Positions 18,184 to 26,177 of a DNA stretch of 64,000 nucleotides are shown here, in pieces; the first letter of the stretch is position 1, and every line of letters begins with the position of its first letter. The position numbers and the translations under genes are program-made. The stretch is taken from assembly GCF_014083985.1 (NCBI RefSeq), contig NZ_CP046907.1, forward strand, positions 4,440,501-4,504,500, in the 5' to 3' direction. The stretch is from Streptomyces sp. SCUT-3. Lineage in GTDB: Bacteria > Actinomycetota > Actinomycetes > Streptomycetales > Streptomycetaceae. The notes beneath the pieces were generated by a model. That model was not told where the DNA came from and did no database searches. It saw only the letters and a program-made list of their open reading frames with translations.

Positions 18184-19218
18184 TCAACGCGGGCCGTGGC
18201 CGGGGCCGGTGACGAGGCCGGCGTGGTGGCGCCGGGCCACCTCGGGGTGTGCCCGGAGCCAGCCCTTGAGCTCGTTGCGGCCGTACTCGGCGAACAGGGG
18301 GTTGGCCGGGTCGCGGGTGGCACCGGGGGCCCGGTGGGCGTGCGGGAAGGGCACCGGGTCGATGCGCGCGTCCAGGCGCGGGTTGTAGAAGAAGGGCACC
18401 GAGAACCGCTCGCGGCTGCCGGGCGGGCTCACCACGCGGTGGTTCGTGGCCCTGAGGTAGCCGTCGGTGGCGACCTCCAGCAGTTCGCCGAGGTTCACCA
18501 CGAACGCCCCGGGCAGCGGCGGCACGTCGACGAACGTGCCGTCCGGCGCCTGCACTTGGAGGCCGCCCACGTCGTCCTGGAGGAGCAGGGTGAGGAAGCC
18601 GTAGTCCTTGTGGGCGCCGACGCCCTGGTCGGCCCCGTCGGGGGCGCGGCCGGGGTAGCGGACCAGCTTCAGGTGCAGGTGCGGTCGTCCGGCGAAGGCG
18701 TCGGCGTAGAAGTCGGGGGGCGCCCCGACGGAGGCCAGCAGTTCGCGCAGCAGCCGGTCGGCCACCTCGCTCAGCCTGTCGATCCATCCCAGGGCGGCGG
18801 TGCGCAGTTCGGGCAGGGCGTCGGGCCACTGGTTCGGGCCCTCCAGCCACCAGAACGGCGGCTCGTCCGGTCCGGGGGCGCGCGGCGGGCGTTCGGCGCC
18901 GATGTCGAGCTGGTCGCGCCAGTCGCGGCTGCCCGCGGTGAGCTCGTCGCCGGTCCGGGTGTAGCCGCGGAAGTGGGGCGAGTTGAGGTTGGAGACGGCG
19001 AGCCGGTCCTTCTCGGGGAGGGCGAAGAACCTGTGGACGGCGGTCATCAGCGCCCGGGTCTCGTCGGGGCCGACGCCGTGGCCGACGAGGTGGAAGAAGC
19101 CGGTCCGGTGGGCTGCGTCGTGCAGGGCGAGGTGGAGACGAGCGCGCTCGTCCTTCCCCCCGTCCGCCGCGGAGAGGTCGATCACCGGCAGGTCGTGCGC
19201 AGGGGTGTTCTCAGGCAT
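18184..19218 (-). CDS. Isopenicillin-N-synthase-like Fe(II)/2-oxoglutarate dioxygenase
   Basis: 344 residues with the DIOX_N plus 2OG-FeII_Oxy architecture. N-terminal LPVIDLSAADGG and TGFFHLVGHGV are typical of the family. The Fe(II) ligands are His and Asp in GVGAHKDYG and His in ATNHRVVSP, and the 2-oxoglutarate-binding Arg is in RFSVPFF. The ATG at 19218 was preferred to a TTG four codons earlier. It sits behind a Cys-ended leader peptide and opposite an Rrf2 regulator and sulfur-transport genes. A role in releasing sulfur from an organosulfur compound is therefore likelier than beta-lactam synthesis, but the substrate is unknown. Confidence 0.82.
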   Translation of the reverse strand: MPENTPAHDLPVIDLSAADGGKDERARLHLALHDAAHRTGFFHLVGHGVGPDETRALMTAVHRFFALPEKDRLAVSNLNSPHFRGYTRTGDELTAGSRDWRDQLDIGAERPPRAPGPDEPPFWWLEGPNQWPDALPELRTAALGWIDRLSEVADRLLRELLASVGAPPDFYADAFAGRPHLHLKLVRYPGRAPDGADQGVGAHKDYGFLTLLLQDDVGGLQVQAPDGTFVDVPPLPGAFVVNLGELLEVATDGYLRATNHRVVSPPGSRERFSVPFFYNPRLDARIDPVPFPHAHRAPGATRDPANPLFAEYGRNELKGWLRAHPEVARRHHAGLVTGPGHGPR

Positions 19219-19365
19219 GGAGACATCCAAGGAACCGTGAGGGCGGTGGCGTCCGGCGGTGGACGGACGCTTCGGGGACGGCGGGGTGCGCCGATGTGCG
19301 GAGCCGGCTGCGGTGAAGGGGTGCCCGGACGGGGCACCGCGGCAGTCACGGCTGCGACGAGGGCG

Positions 19366-19440
19366 TCAGGCGCAGGGGCGACAGGAGGCACTGGCCACGC
19401 GGAGCAGGTCCACGTGGCGGCGGCTGACGAGCACGGTCAT
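19366..19440 (-). CDS. Cys-rich-ended leader peptide upstream of the oxygenase
   Basis: 24 residues: MTVLVSRRHVDLLRVASA, then SCRPCA. Third RRHVD-type leader in the window, ATG at 19440. It is followed by a 147-nt GC-rich leader and then the oxygenase gene. Two Cys codons near the 3' end fit ribosome-stalling attenuation by cysteine shortage. Confidence 0.8.
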   Translation of the reverse strand: MTVLVSRRHVDLLRVASASCRPCA

Positions 19441-19605
19441 GACTCGAGCATAGGCGACGGAATCCGTCCCCGGGAGCCCGGAGGACCACTCGCCCTCCGC
19501 CTTCACCTCCGCCTCCGCCTTCCCCGAGGAGGGCTGCGGGCCGGCGCGGCGGGGCGGCCCGCGGGCGGTGGCCGGTGGGTGGAGGCGGTGCGGGATAATG
19601 CGGTC

Positions 19606-20064
19606 ATGCGGATTTCGGCCAGGGCGGACTATGCGGTGCGGGCGGCGCTGCAGCTCGCCGCCGCCCGGGACGAGGGGCCGCTCAAGGCCGAGGCCATCGC
19701 CGACGCCCAGGAGATCCCGCACAAGTTCCTCGAGGGCATCCTGAACGACATGCGCCGGGGCGGGCTCGTGGTCAGCCAACGCGGCGTCAACGGCGGCTAC
19801 CGTCTGGCCCGTCCGGCGGATTCCGTCAGCATCGCGGACGTGATCCGCGTCGTGGAGGGGCCGTTGGTGTCGGTGCGCGGGGTCCGGCCGCCGGACTTGT
19901 CCTACACGGGCCCCGCCGGGTCGCTGCTGCCCCTGTGGGTCGCACTGCGGGCAAACGTCCGTCAGATCCTGGAGGGCGTCTCCCTCGCCGACGTGGCGTC
20001 GGGCGAGCTTCCCCGGGGCGTGTCCGCCCTGACCGAGGACCCCGCCGCCTGGGCCAACCCCTAG
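19606..20064 (+). CDS. Rrf2-family transcriptional regulator, cysteine-free
   Basis: 152 residues. N-terminal winged helix MRISARADYAVRAALQLA ... IPHKFLEGILNDMRRGGLV, wing VNGGYRLARP. The Fe-S-binding Cys triad of IscR/NsrR-type proteins is absent; there is not a single cysteine. In this it resembles CymR of Bacillus, the cysteine-metabolism repressor that works without a cluster. It is divergent from the leader/oxygenase unit and followed by a TauE/SafE transporter and a DszC-like flavoprotein, which supports a role as local sulfur repressor. Confidence 0.85.
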   Translation: MRISARADYAVRAALQLAAARDEGPLKAEAIADAQEIPHKFLEGILNDMRRGGLVVSQRGVNGGYRLARPADSVSIADVIRVVEGPLVSVRGVRPPDLSYTGPAGSLLPLWVALRANVRQILEGVSLADVASGELPRGVSALTEDPAAWANP

Positions 20065-20179
20065 CCGGTCCCTCTCCTGTCCCACCTGTCCTGCCTTTCC
20101 CACCTGCGGTTTCTCATTTTCTGAGATATCGTCGTCCATTTGATGAACACCCTTTGCCGGGGCGGGGGTTCGCCGTCAA

Positions 20180-20213
20180 AATCCCTATCACTCCAGTGGG
20201 AATACTAGGGATT
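20180..20213 (+). promoter_or_regulatory. Candidate operator, AATCCCTA-N18-TAGGGATT
   Basis: Perfect 8-bp inverted repeat with a small nested CACT-cc-AGTG repeat in the spacer, in an AT-rich stretch that ends 4 bp before the Shine-Dalgarno region of the exporter gene. A second inverted repeat, TCTCA-N5-TGAGA, lies at 20112-20126. Plausible binding site(s) of the Rrf2 protein encoded just upstream. Confidence 0.5.
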
Positions 20214-20226
20214 CTGCGAGGTGGCC

Positions 20227-21171
20227 GTGAGAACACTGATCCTGTTGGCCCTGGCCGGGCTGGGAGCCCAACTGGTCGACGGCAGCCTGGGCATGGCCTA
20301 CGGCGTCACGTCCACGACCTTGCTGCTGGCCGTCGGCACCAACCCCGCGGCGGCCTCCGCCACCGTGCACCTGGCGGAGATCGGCACCACACTCGCCTCG
20401 GGCGCGGCGCACTGGCGCTTCGGCAACGTCGACTGGCCCGTCGTCGCGAAGATCGGCATACCCGGCGCCGTCGGCGCCTTCGCGGGAGCGACCTTCCTGT
20501 CCGGCCTCTCCACCGACCTCGCCAAGCCGGTGATGGCCTTGGTCCTGCTGGGACTCGGCCTCTACGTGCTGCTGCGGTTCACCTTCCTCGGGCTCCCCGA
20601 GGGCAACCTCGGCAAGCCGCTGCGCAAGAGGTTCCTGGGCCCGCTCGGCCTCGTCGCCGGGTTCCTCGACGCCACCGGTGGCGGCGGCTGGGGACCGGTC
20701 GGCACCCCGGCCGTCCTGGCCGGCGGCCGCCTGGAACCGCGCAAGGTCGTCGGCTCGATCGACACCGGCGAGTTCCTGGTCGCCGTCGCCGCGAGCCTCG
20801 GCTTCCTCGTCGGCCTCGGCTCCGAGGGGGTCGACGCGGCCTGGGCGGCGGCCCTGCTGATCGGCGGCCTGATCGCCGCGCCCCTCGCCGCGTGGCTGGT
20901 GCGCCACGTGCCCCCGCGCATCCTCGGCTCGGCGGTGGGCGGCCTGATCGTCCTCACCAACATCCGCACCCTGGTGCGCAGCGACTGGATCGGCGCGGGC
21001 GACGCCGCCCAGTGGACGGTGTACGGGATCGTCTACGTCCTGTGGGCAGCCGCCCTGGCCCACTCGTTCAGGGCGCACCGCCGCCTGTCCTCGGCGGCGG
21101 GGTCCGGAGCGGCGGAGCCCGCGGCCGACACCGCGGACACCCGCCCCTCCGGAACCGCCACCACGGTCTGA
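20227..21171 (+). CDS. TSUP (TauE/SafE) family sulfite/organosulfur exporter
   Basis: 314 residues, about eight membrane segments in two repeats. The first repeat opens LAGLGAQLVDGSLGMAYG and the second GFLDATGGGGWGPVGTPA; this pairing is diagnostic of TauE/SafE. Members export sulfite, sulfoacetate or related anions. GTG at 20227 was chosen because GAGG sits five bases upstream; a GTG at 20221 is in frame. It forms a unit with the downstream DszC-like gene (24-bp gap) and could export sulfite or another by-product of organosulfur breakdown, or import a sulfur source. Confidence 0.85.
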   Translation: MRTLILLALAGLGAQLVDGSLGMAYGVTSTTLLLAVGTNPAAASATVHLAEIGTTLASGAAHWRFGNVDWPVVAKIGIPGAVGAFAGATFLSGLSTDLAKPVMALVLLGLGLYVLLRFTFLGLPEGNLGKPLRKRFLGPLGLVAGFLDATGGGGWGPVGTPAVLAGGRLEPRKVVGSIDTGEFLVAVAASLGFLVGLGSEGVDAAWAAALLIGGLIAAPLAAWLVRHVPPRILGSAVGGLIVLTNIRTLVRSDWIGAGDAAQWTVYGIVYVLWAAALAHSFRAHRRLSSAAGSGAAEPAADTADTRPSGTATTV

Positions 21172-21195
21172 ACCCGCAGGGAGGTGAACGGCGCC

Positions 21196-22578
21196 GTGTC
21201 ACGTGAACCGGAGGCGCTTCCCGCGCCCCCCGGGGGCGAGCACCCTGCCGTACAGCAGGTCTGGGGCCGCGTCGTCCGCGAGCTCGCGGACGACCTCGCC
21301 ATCGACGCGGCCGCCCGGGACCGGAAGGGCGGCCTCCCGTTCGACGAGGTCTCACGGCTGCGCGAAGCAGGGTTGCCGGCGCTGCTGAACCCGCACGGCC
21401 CGATGCGGCGGGGAGCCGACTGGCGCACCGCCTGTGCGGCCGTCCGGGAGATCGCGGCGGCCGACGGGTCCGTCGGTGAACTCCTCGGGCGCCACTACGC
21501 CCTGTCGTGGAGCGGACGGTTCTTCAGCACGCCGGAGAGAGCCGCCGCGCTCGAACTCCGCGCCGTCCGGGAACAGTGGCTGTGGGCCGGCAGCACCGCC
21601 GCCCCGGACACCGGGGCGGAGCCCGACCTCTCCCTCGAACCGTCCGGCGGCGGGCACCTCCTCAACGGGAGCAGGGAGATCGCCGCGGGCGTGGCAGTCT
21701 CCGACCGGCTGGTCCTCGACGCGGTGTGCACCGCCACGGGGGACTCGCTGGTCGTGCTGGTGGACCCGGCCCACCCCGGAGTGTCGCTCGAAACGGCGCA
21801 CGGACGCCTCGGCCAGCGCCTCGCGGCAGCGGGACGGGTCGGTTTCGACGGTGTCCCGGTGGACGCGGAGCACCTGCTCGGCACGGGGCTGCGCGACGAG
21901 CACGCCGTCCCGCCCTTCACCGCGCTCGCCCCGCTCGCCCTCCGGCTCGTCCTGGCCCACGTCGCCCTGGGGATCGCAGAGGGGGCGTTGGCCGATGCGC
22001 GGGACGTCCGCAGGACTGCTCCGTCCGCCCAGCTGCCCGCCCCGCCGTCCGCCCCGCCCCACGGGAACGGGTGCACAGAGTGCTGCTGCGCCGGAACGGA
22101 GCAGGGCCTCCTCGTGGCGTACGGAGAGATGGTGACCGCCGCCCGCGCCGCCGACGCGCTCCTCGAACGCGCAGGAGGAGCCCTGGAGAGAGGAGTCCTC
22201 GCCGGAGGGGAGCTCGGCGCCGACGAGCGCGCGGACATCGCGGTCCTCGTCGCCACCGCGGAATCCGTCGCCGAGAGGGCGGCGCTGCACATCACCGCAG
22301 GCGTCCTCACGCCGGCCGGCGGCCCCGGGCTCGACAGGTTTTGGCGCAACGCCCACACCCTGACGGCGCAACGCCCCGCCGCCGGCGGACTCCGCGACGT
22401 CGGCGACCACTACCTGAACGGGACCCACCCTCCTGCCACGGGCCGGCCCGGTCCGTACGGACTCCCCGACGCGTACCGGGTCCGGTGGCACGGGAACGCC
22501 GGACGCCCCGCCGGACGCCCCGGCGCCGGCCCCGCCGGGCAGCCGCTGTGTCCCGCGGACGGCTCTGGACCCCCGTGA
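21196..22578 (+). CDS. Acyl-CoA-dehydrogenase-fold flavoprotein, DszC/SfnB-like
   Basis: 460 residues with the DszC/SfnB arrangement: VVRELADDLAIDAAARDR, FDEVSRLREAGLPALLNP, EIAAADGSVGELLGRHY, then a C-terminal helical bundle with LDRFWRNAHTLTAQRP. Such FMNH2-dependent enzymes attack organosulfur compounds (dibenzothiophene, sulfones) under sulfur limitation. The GTG at 21196 has GGGAGG 11 bases upstream; the GTG at 21184 overlaps that site. Oddity: a surface segment NGCTECCCAGTE places four cysteines within six residues, not seen in the classical enzymes. A flavin-reductase-like gene lies 3.6 kb away but not in this operon. Confidence 0.8.
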   Translation: MSREPEALPAPPGGEHPAVQQVWGRVVRELADDLAIDAAARDRKGGLPFDEVSRLREAGLPALLNPHGPMRRGADWRTACAAVREIAAADGSVGELLGRHYALSWSGRFFSTPERAAALELRAVREQWLWAGSTAAPDTGAEPDLSLEPSGGGHLLNGSREIAAGVAVSDRLVLDAVCTATGDSLVVLVDPAHPGVSLETAHGRLGQRLAAAGRVGFDGVPVDAEHLLGTGLRDEHAVPPFTALAPLALRLVLAHVALGIAEGALADARDVRRTAPSAQLPAPPSAPPHGNGCTECCCAGTEQGLLVAYGEMVTAARAADALLERAGGALERGVLAGGELGADERADIAVLVATAESVAERAALHITAGVLTPAGGPGLDRFWRNAHTLTAQRPAAGGLRDVGDHYLNGTHPPATGRPGPYGLPDAYRVRWHGNAGRPAGRPGAGPAGQPLCPADGSGPP

Positions 22579-22667
22579 CGACGACGGCGGAACCGGGACC
22601 CGTTCCGCCGTTCCCGGCCTCGGACACGTCGGCCGCCCGGCCCGCACCGGCGCGGCCGGGGGCGGGG

Positions 22668-22895
22668 TCAGGCGGCGCGGACCAGTTGGGAGCGGACGGC
22701 GGTCAGCCACTGCCGGCGCAGTTCGGCCAGCTCGGCGAGCTCGGCCGACGTCCACGGCCGGTCGCCGTGCAGGCGCACCAGCTCGCGCAGCGCCCGGTTC
22801 GCCGTCTCCACGACCCCCGCCGTTCCCGCGGTCTCCGCGGCCGTCCCCGTGGTCCTCGTGGTCTCCACTGCCTTCCTCGACTTCACGTCCCCCAT
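22668..22895 (-). CDS. Small hypothetical protein, paralogue of 25968-26153
   Basis: 75 residues from the ATG at 22895. A Thr/Ala/Glu-rich N-terminus precedes a conserved-looking core, ANRALRELVRLHGDRPWTS and LAELRRQWLTAVRSQL. This core aligns with the other small protein beyond the phosphatase gene. It is highly charged with no membrane span or Cys. I recognise no named family. Convergent with the flavoprotein gene and divergent from the phosphatase. Confidence 0.65.
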   Translation of the reverse strand: MGDVKSRKAVETTRTTGTAAETAGTAGVVETANRALRELVRLHGDRPWTSAELAELAELRRQWLTAVRSQLVRAA

Positions 22896-23009
22896 CACCC
22901 GGGTGAGTCTACGAGGGGGGTCCGACAACGTCGTCCGATTTGTTGGGCCGCGCCAGTGGGACCACTCTGGACTGGACAGCTGTCACTCCGCAGGTGTGGG
23001 ACGGACGAC

Positions 23010-25658
23010 ATGGGCGCCGGATCGTGCGACGAGGCGCAGGAGCCGCAGGCCCCTGCGTACACCGCCACGGCCACGGCGGACGCGCGGTGGGTCCTGACCG
23101 GGTGGAGCGAGGGGGCCCGGCGCATGCTCGGCTACTCCTGCGCCGAGGCGGTAGGGCGTCCCGCGGCCGAGTTGCTGGCCGGGGACGGCCCGGGCGCCGG
23201 TACTGCGGCGGCGGCCCCCGCTCCCGCCTCCGGCGGAACCCCCGCACCCCCGCCTCCGCCCCTGCCCGTTCCGGCCGGGCCGGGGAGGGACCCCGCCGAG
23301 GCGCTGCCGTGGAGCGGGCCGGTGGCCCTGCGCCACAGGGACGGCCACCGCCTGGAGCTCGACCTGTGCGCGTACCCGCTGCTCGACGGGGGCGGCTGCT
23401 CGCAGGGCTGGCTCCTGACGGCCGAGTCGCAGGGGCTGCGGCAGAGGAAGCAGGACCGGGAGATCCTCGAGCGGACCTTCGACCAGTCCCCGTTCAGCAT
23501 GTGGATCTACGACGCCGATCTGCGGTTCTGGCGGGTGAACGAGGCCGCGGCCCGGCTGATGGAGGCCGGCGAGGACGAGGTGCGCGGGCGGCCCTTCGAG
23601 ACCGCGGTCCCCGACCCCTCCTACGTGGGTTTCCGGGAGCGGATGCGCCAGGTGGTGCGCACGGGGGAACCCGCCCGGCACATCAGCTTCCTCAAGGAGG
23701 GGAGCGGGCAGGAGCGGGCCTGGGCCTCCAGCATCTGGGCCGCCAGGGACGAGTCCGACCGGGTGTGCGCCGTGACGGCCTGGGGGCTCGACATGAGCGA
23801 GGAGTACTGGGCGCGCCGGCGACTCGTCCTGCTGAACGAGGCCAGCAGGTCCATCGGCCTGACCCTGGACATGGTGCGCACCACCGAGGAACTGGCCGAG
23901 GTGGTGGTTCCGCGCTTCGCCGACCACGTGCGGGTGGAACTGCTGGAGTCCCTGTTCGGCAACGGCGAGCTGCGGGACGGACCGGCTGCGGACCCCGTCC
24001 GCCTGCGCCGCACCGCACAGCGTTCCGCGGGCGGGGACGGGCCCGCGGACGGGCGCGCGGGTGCGGACGGGAGGCCGGGACCGGACGGGGCCCGGGGCCC
24101 GGCGCGGCCCGGACCGGAAGGCGCCGGTCCCGCCGCCCCCGCCGCCCCCGCCGCGCCCGGCACCCCCGGCGGGCTTGCGGTGGTCGAGTGCCTGGCGACC
24201 GGCAGGCCGTCCGTGCGGTTGGCCGCCGAGCCGGAACAGCCTGCCTCCTTCGGGCTCGGCCCCGTGCTCGGGCCCGGGCACGGCCCGGCGCGCTGGCCGG
24301 CCGGCAACCCGGTCGTGGACCCCGGCGTCCGCGCCGAGGGCTTCCACTCGGTGATGACCGTCCCGCTGATCGCCCGCGGCACCGTGCTGGGCGTTGCCGT
24401 CCTCGCCCGGGGCGCGCACCTGCGGCCCTTCAGCGCCGACGACCTCATGCTCGCCGAGGAGCTCGCCGCACGTACCGCGGTCTGCATCGACAACGCCCGC
24501 CGCTTCGCCCGCGAGCGGGCCGCCGCGATCACCCTGCAGCGCAGCCTCCTCCCGCAACGCCTGCCGGGGCAGACGGCGGTCGAAGTGGCCTCCCGCTACC
24601 TGCCGGCCGGTGCCCGGGCCGGCATCGGCGGCGACTGGTTCGACGTGATCCCGCTCTCCGGGGCCCGGGTGGCCCTGGTCGTCGGCGATGTCGTCGGACA
24701 CGGCCTGCACGCCTCGGCGAGCATGGGACGGCTGCGCACCGCGGTGCGCACCCTCGCCGAGGTGGACCTGCCGCCCGACGAGCTGCTCACCCATCTGGAC
24801 GATCTGGTCCTCCACCTCAACGAGGAGGCGGAGGGTCTGGGCGCGGAGGCCGACCCGTTCGGGGGCGTCCCCGTCACCGACATGGGCGCCACCTGCCTGT
24901 ACGCGGTCTACGACCCCGTCTCCCGCCGCTGCCGGGCGGCCAGCGCCGGCCACCCGGCGCCCGCCGTCGTCGCGCCGGACGGGACCGTGGAGTTCCTGCC
25001 GGTGTCCCCCGGGCCCCCGCTCGGGGTGGGCGGCCTGCCCTTCGAGGCGGTCGAGGTGGAGCTCGACGAGGGCAGCCTGATCGCCCTCTACACGGACGGC
25101 CTGCTGGAGGCGCGCGGCAGGGACGTGGACGAGGGGCTGGAGCGGCTGCGCCGCGCCCTGGCGGCCGCGCACACGGCCGACCCGGAGACCACGGGCAACG
25201 CCGTGGTGGAGGACATGGTGCCCGGCGCGGCCCCGGACGACGTGGCCCTGCTGCTCGCCCGCACCCGGGCCCTGGCCCCGCACCAGATCGCCACCTGGCA
25301 GGTGGAGGACGATCCCGCGTCCGTTCCCCGGGCCCGCAAGCTGGCCGCCGAGCAGCTGGCGGCATGGGGCCTGGACGACCTCACGTTCGTCGTCGAGCTG
25401 GTGGTCAGCGAACTGGTCACCAACGCCGTCCGCTACGGCAGGCCCCCTGTCCGGCTGCGGCTGATCCGCGACCGCACCCTCATCTGCGAGGTGTCCGACA
25501 GCAGCGCCACCGCCCCCCACCTGCGGCGGGCCCGCGCCTTCGACGAGGGGGGCCGCGGACTCCTGCTGGTCGCCCGGCTCATGCAGGGGTGGGGCGCGCG
25601 CCAGGACGCCGGGGGCAAGACGATCTGGGCCGAACACCCCCTGCCCCCGCGTCCTTGA
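23010..25658 (+). CDS. PAS-PAS-GAF-SpoIIE phosphatase-HATPase (RsbU/RsbW-like) protein
   Basis: 882 residues. Two PAS domains (about 15-145 and 149-265; the second has TFDQSPFSMWIYDADLRFW), a GAF domain (about 270-497), a PP2C/SpoIIE phosphatase (about 510-753, with GGDWFDVIPL, VVGDVVGHGL and LYTDGLLE) and a C-terminal RsbW-like HATPase_c (about 758-882, with ELVTNAVRYG and FDEGGRGLLLV). Such fusions both dephosphorylate and phosphorylate anti-anti-sigma factors in response to a sensed signal. An Ala/Pro/Gly-rich stretch sits in the GAF region. ATG at 23010 with GGGACGGA upstream. Probably part of the SigB-like stress network; partner proteins are not in the window. Confidence 0.9.
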   Translation: MGAGSCDEAQEPQAPAYTATATADARWVLTGWSEGARRMLGYSCAEAVGRPAAELLAGDGPGAGTAAAAPAPASGGTPAPPPPPLPVPAGPGRDPAEALPWSGPVALRHRDGHRLELDLCAYPLLDGGGCSQGWLLTAESQGLRQRKQDREILERTFDQSPFSMWIYDADLRFWRVNEAAARLMEAGEDEVRGRPFETAVPDPSYVGFRERMRQVVRTGEPARHISFLKEGSGQERAWASSIWAARDESDRVCAVTAWGLDMSEEYWARRRLVLLNEASRSIGLTLDMVRTTEELAEVVVPRFADHVRVELLESLFGNGELRDGPAADPVRLRRTAQRSAGGDGPADGRAGADGRPGPDGARGPARPGPEGAGPAAPAAPAAPGTPGGLAVVECLATGRPSVRLAAEPEQPASFGLGPVLGPGHGPARWPAGNPVVDPGVRAEGFHSVMTVPLIARGTVLGVAVLARGAHLRPFSADDLMLAEELAARTAVCIDNARRFARERAAAITLQRSLLPQRLPGQTAVEVASRYLPAGARAGIGGDWFDVIPLSGARVALVVGDVVGHGLHASASMGRLRTAVRTLAEVDLPPDELLTHLDDLVLHLNEEAEGLGAEADPFGGVPVTDMGATCLYAVYDPVSRRCRAASAGHPAPAVVAPDGTVEFLPVSPGPPLGVGGLPFEAVEVELDEGSLIALYTDGLLEARGRDVDEGLERLRRALAAAHTADPETTGNAVVEDMVPGAAPDDVALLLARTRALAPHQIATWQVEDDPASVPRARKLAAEQLAAWGLDDLTFVVELVVSELVTNAVRYGRPPVRLRLIRDRTLICEVSDSSATAPHLRRARAFDEGGRGLLLVARLMQGWGARQDAGGKTIWAEHPLPPRP

Positions 25659-25967
25659 GGGGGCGCCGCTCCCGGGCTCCCCGCAGCCCCGGACCACGGC
25701 ACCGGGCCCGCGGTCGGCGGCATATGACGGAGTGATGTTCGCAACTCCGCCGCATCGTGAAGGAGGCGTGTGCGACCCCGGGTGCCCGGGGCGTTCCCGG
25801 CTCCCCGTGCGGCACGGAGGGGGCAAACCGCTGGTCAGAGGGGTGAATCGGGGCACCCGGTGCGGAGGTGGGGGTGTGCGGGGAGGCGGCGCGGGGGAAC
25901 GGTGCGTGTTCTCCTGGTTACGTGATTCACTGCACGGGCGGAGGTTTTGTCCGAGGTTGCTCGTAAG

Positions 25968-26153
25968 ATGTCTGCCATGCAGGGGGATTCGCAAGAGAAT
26001 GTTGCGGCCGCCAACGAGGCGGTCAGGGAGTTCGTGGCGCGCCGCGCCGGACGCTCCTGGTCCCGCGAGGACCTGGAGGAGCTGGACCGGCTGCGCCGCA
26101 CGTACACGCAGGCCGTCCGGGCGGCGCAGGGCATGGAGCCGCAGCCGGTCTGA
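25968..26153 (+). CDS. Small hypothetical protein, paralogue of 22668-22895
   Basis: 61 residues from ATG 25968 (ATG 25977 also possible). The core ANEAVREFVARRAGRSWSR ... LDRLRRTYTQAVRAAQG matches the protein on the other side of the phosphatase gene at the same spacing: AN-A-RE-V, G-W, L--LRR---AVR. No recognised family, no membrane span. Convergent with the flavin-reductase-like gene. Confidence 0.65.
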   Translation: MSAMQGDSQENVAAANEAVREFVARRAGRSWSREDLEELDRLRRTYTQAVRAAQGMEPQPV

Positions 26154-26177
26154 GGCACTTCGCCCCGGGGCCCGCCG

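Noticed and set aside
18184-19218. Isopenicillin N synthase, i.e. beta-lactam biosynthesis
   Set aside because: No ACV synthetase or other beta-lactam gene nearby, and the context is sulfur metabolism; only the fold is shared.
21507-23009. Upstream extension of the phosphatase frame through the DszC-like gene
   Set aside because: Low-complexity Arg/Gly/Pro shadow; the real start of the phosphatase is the ATG at 23010 with a good ribosome-binding site.
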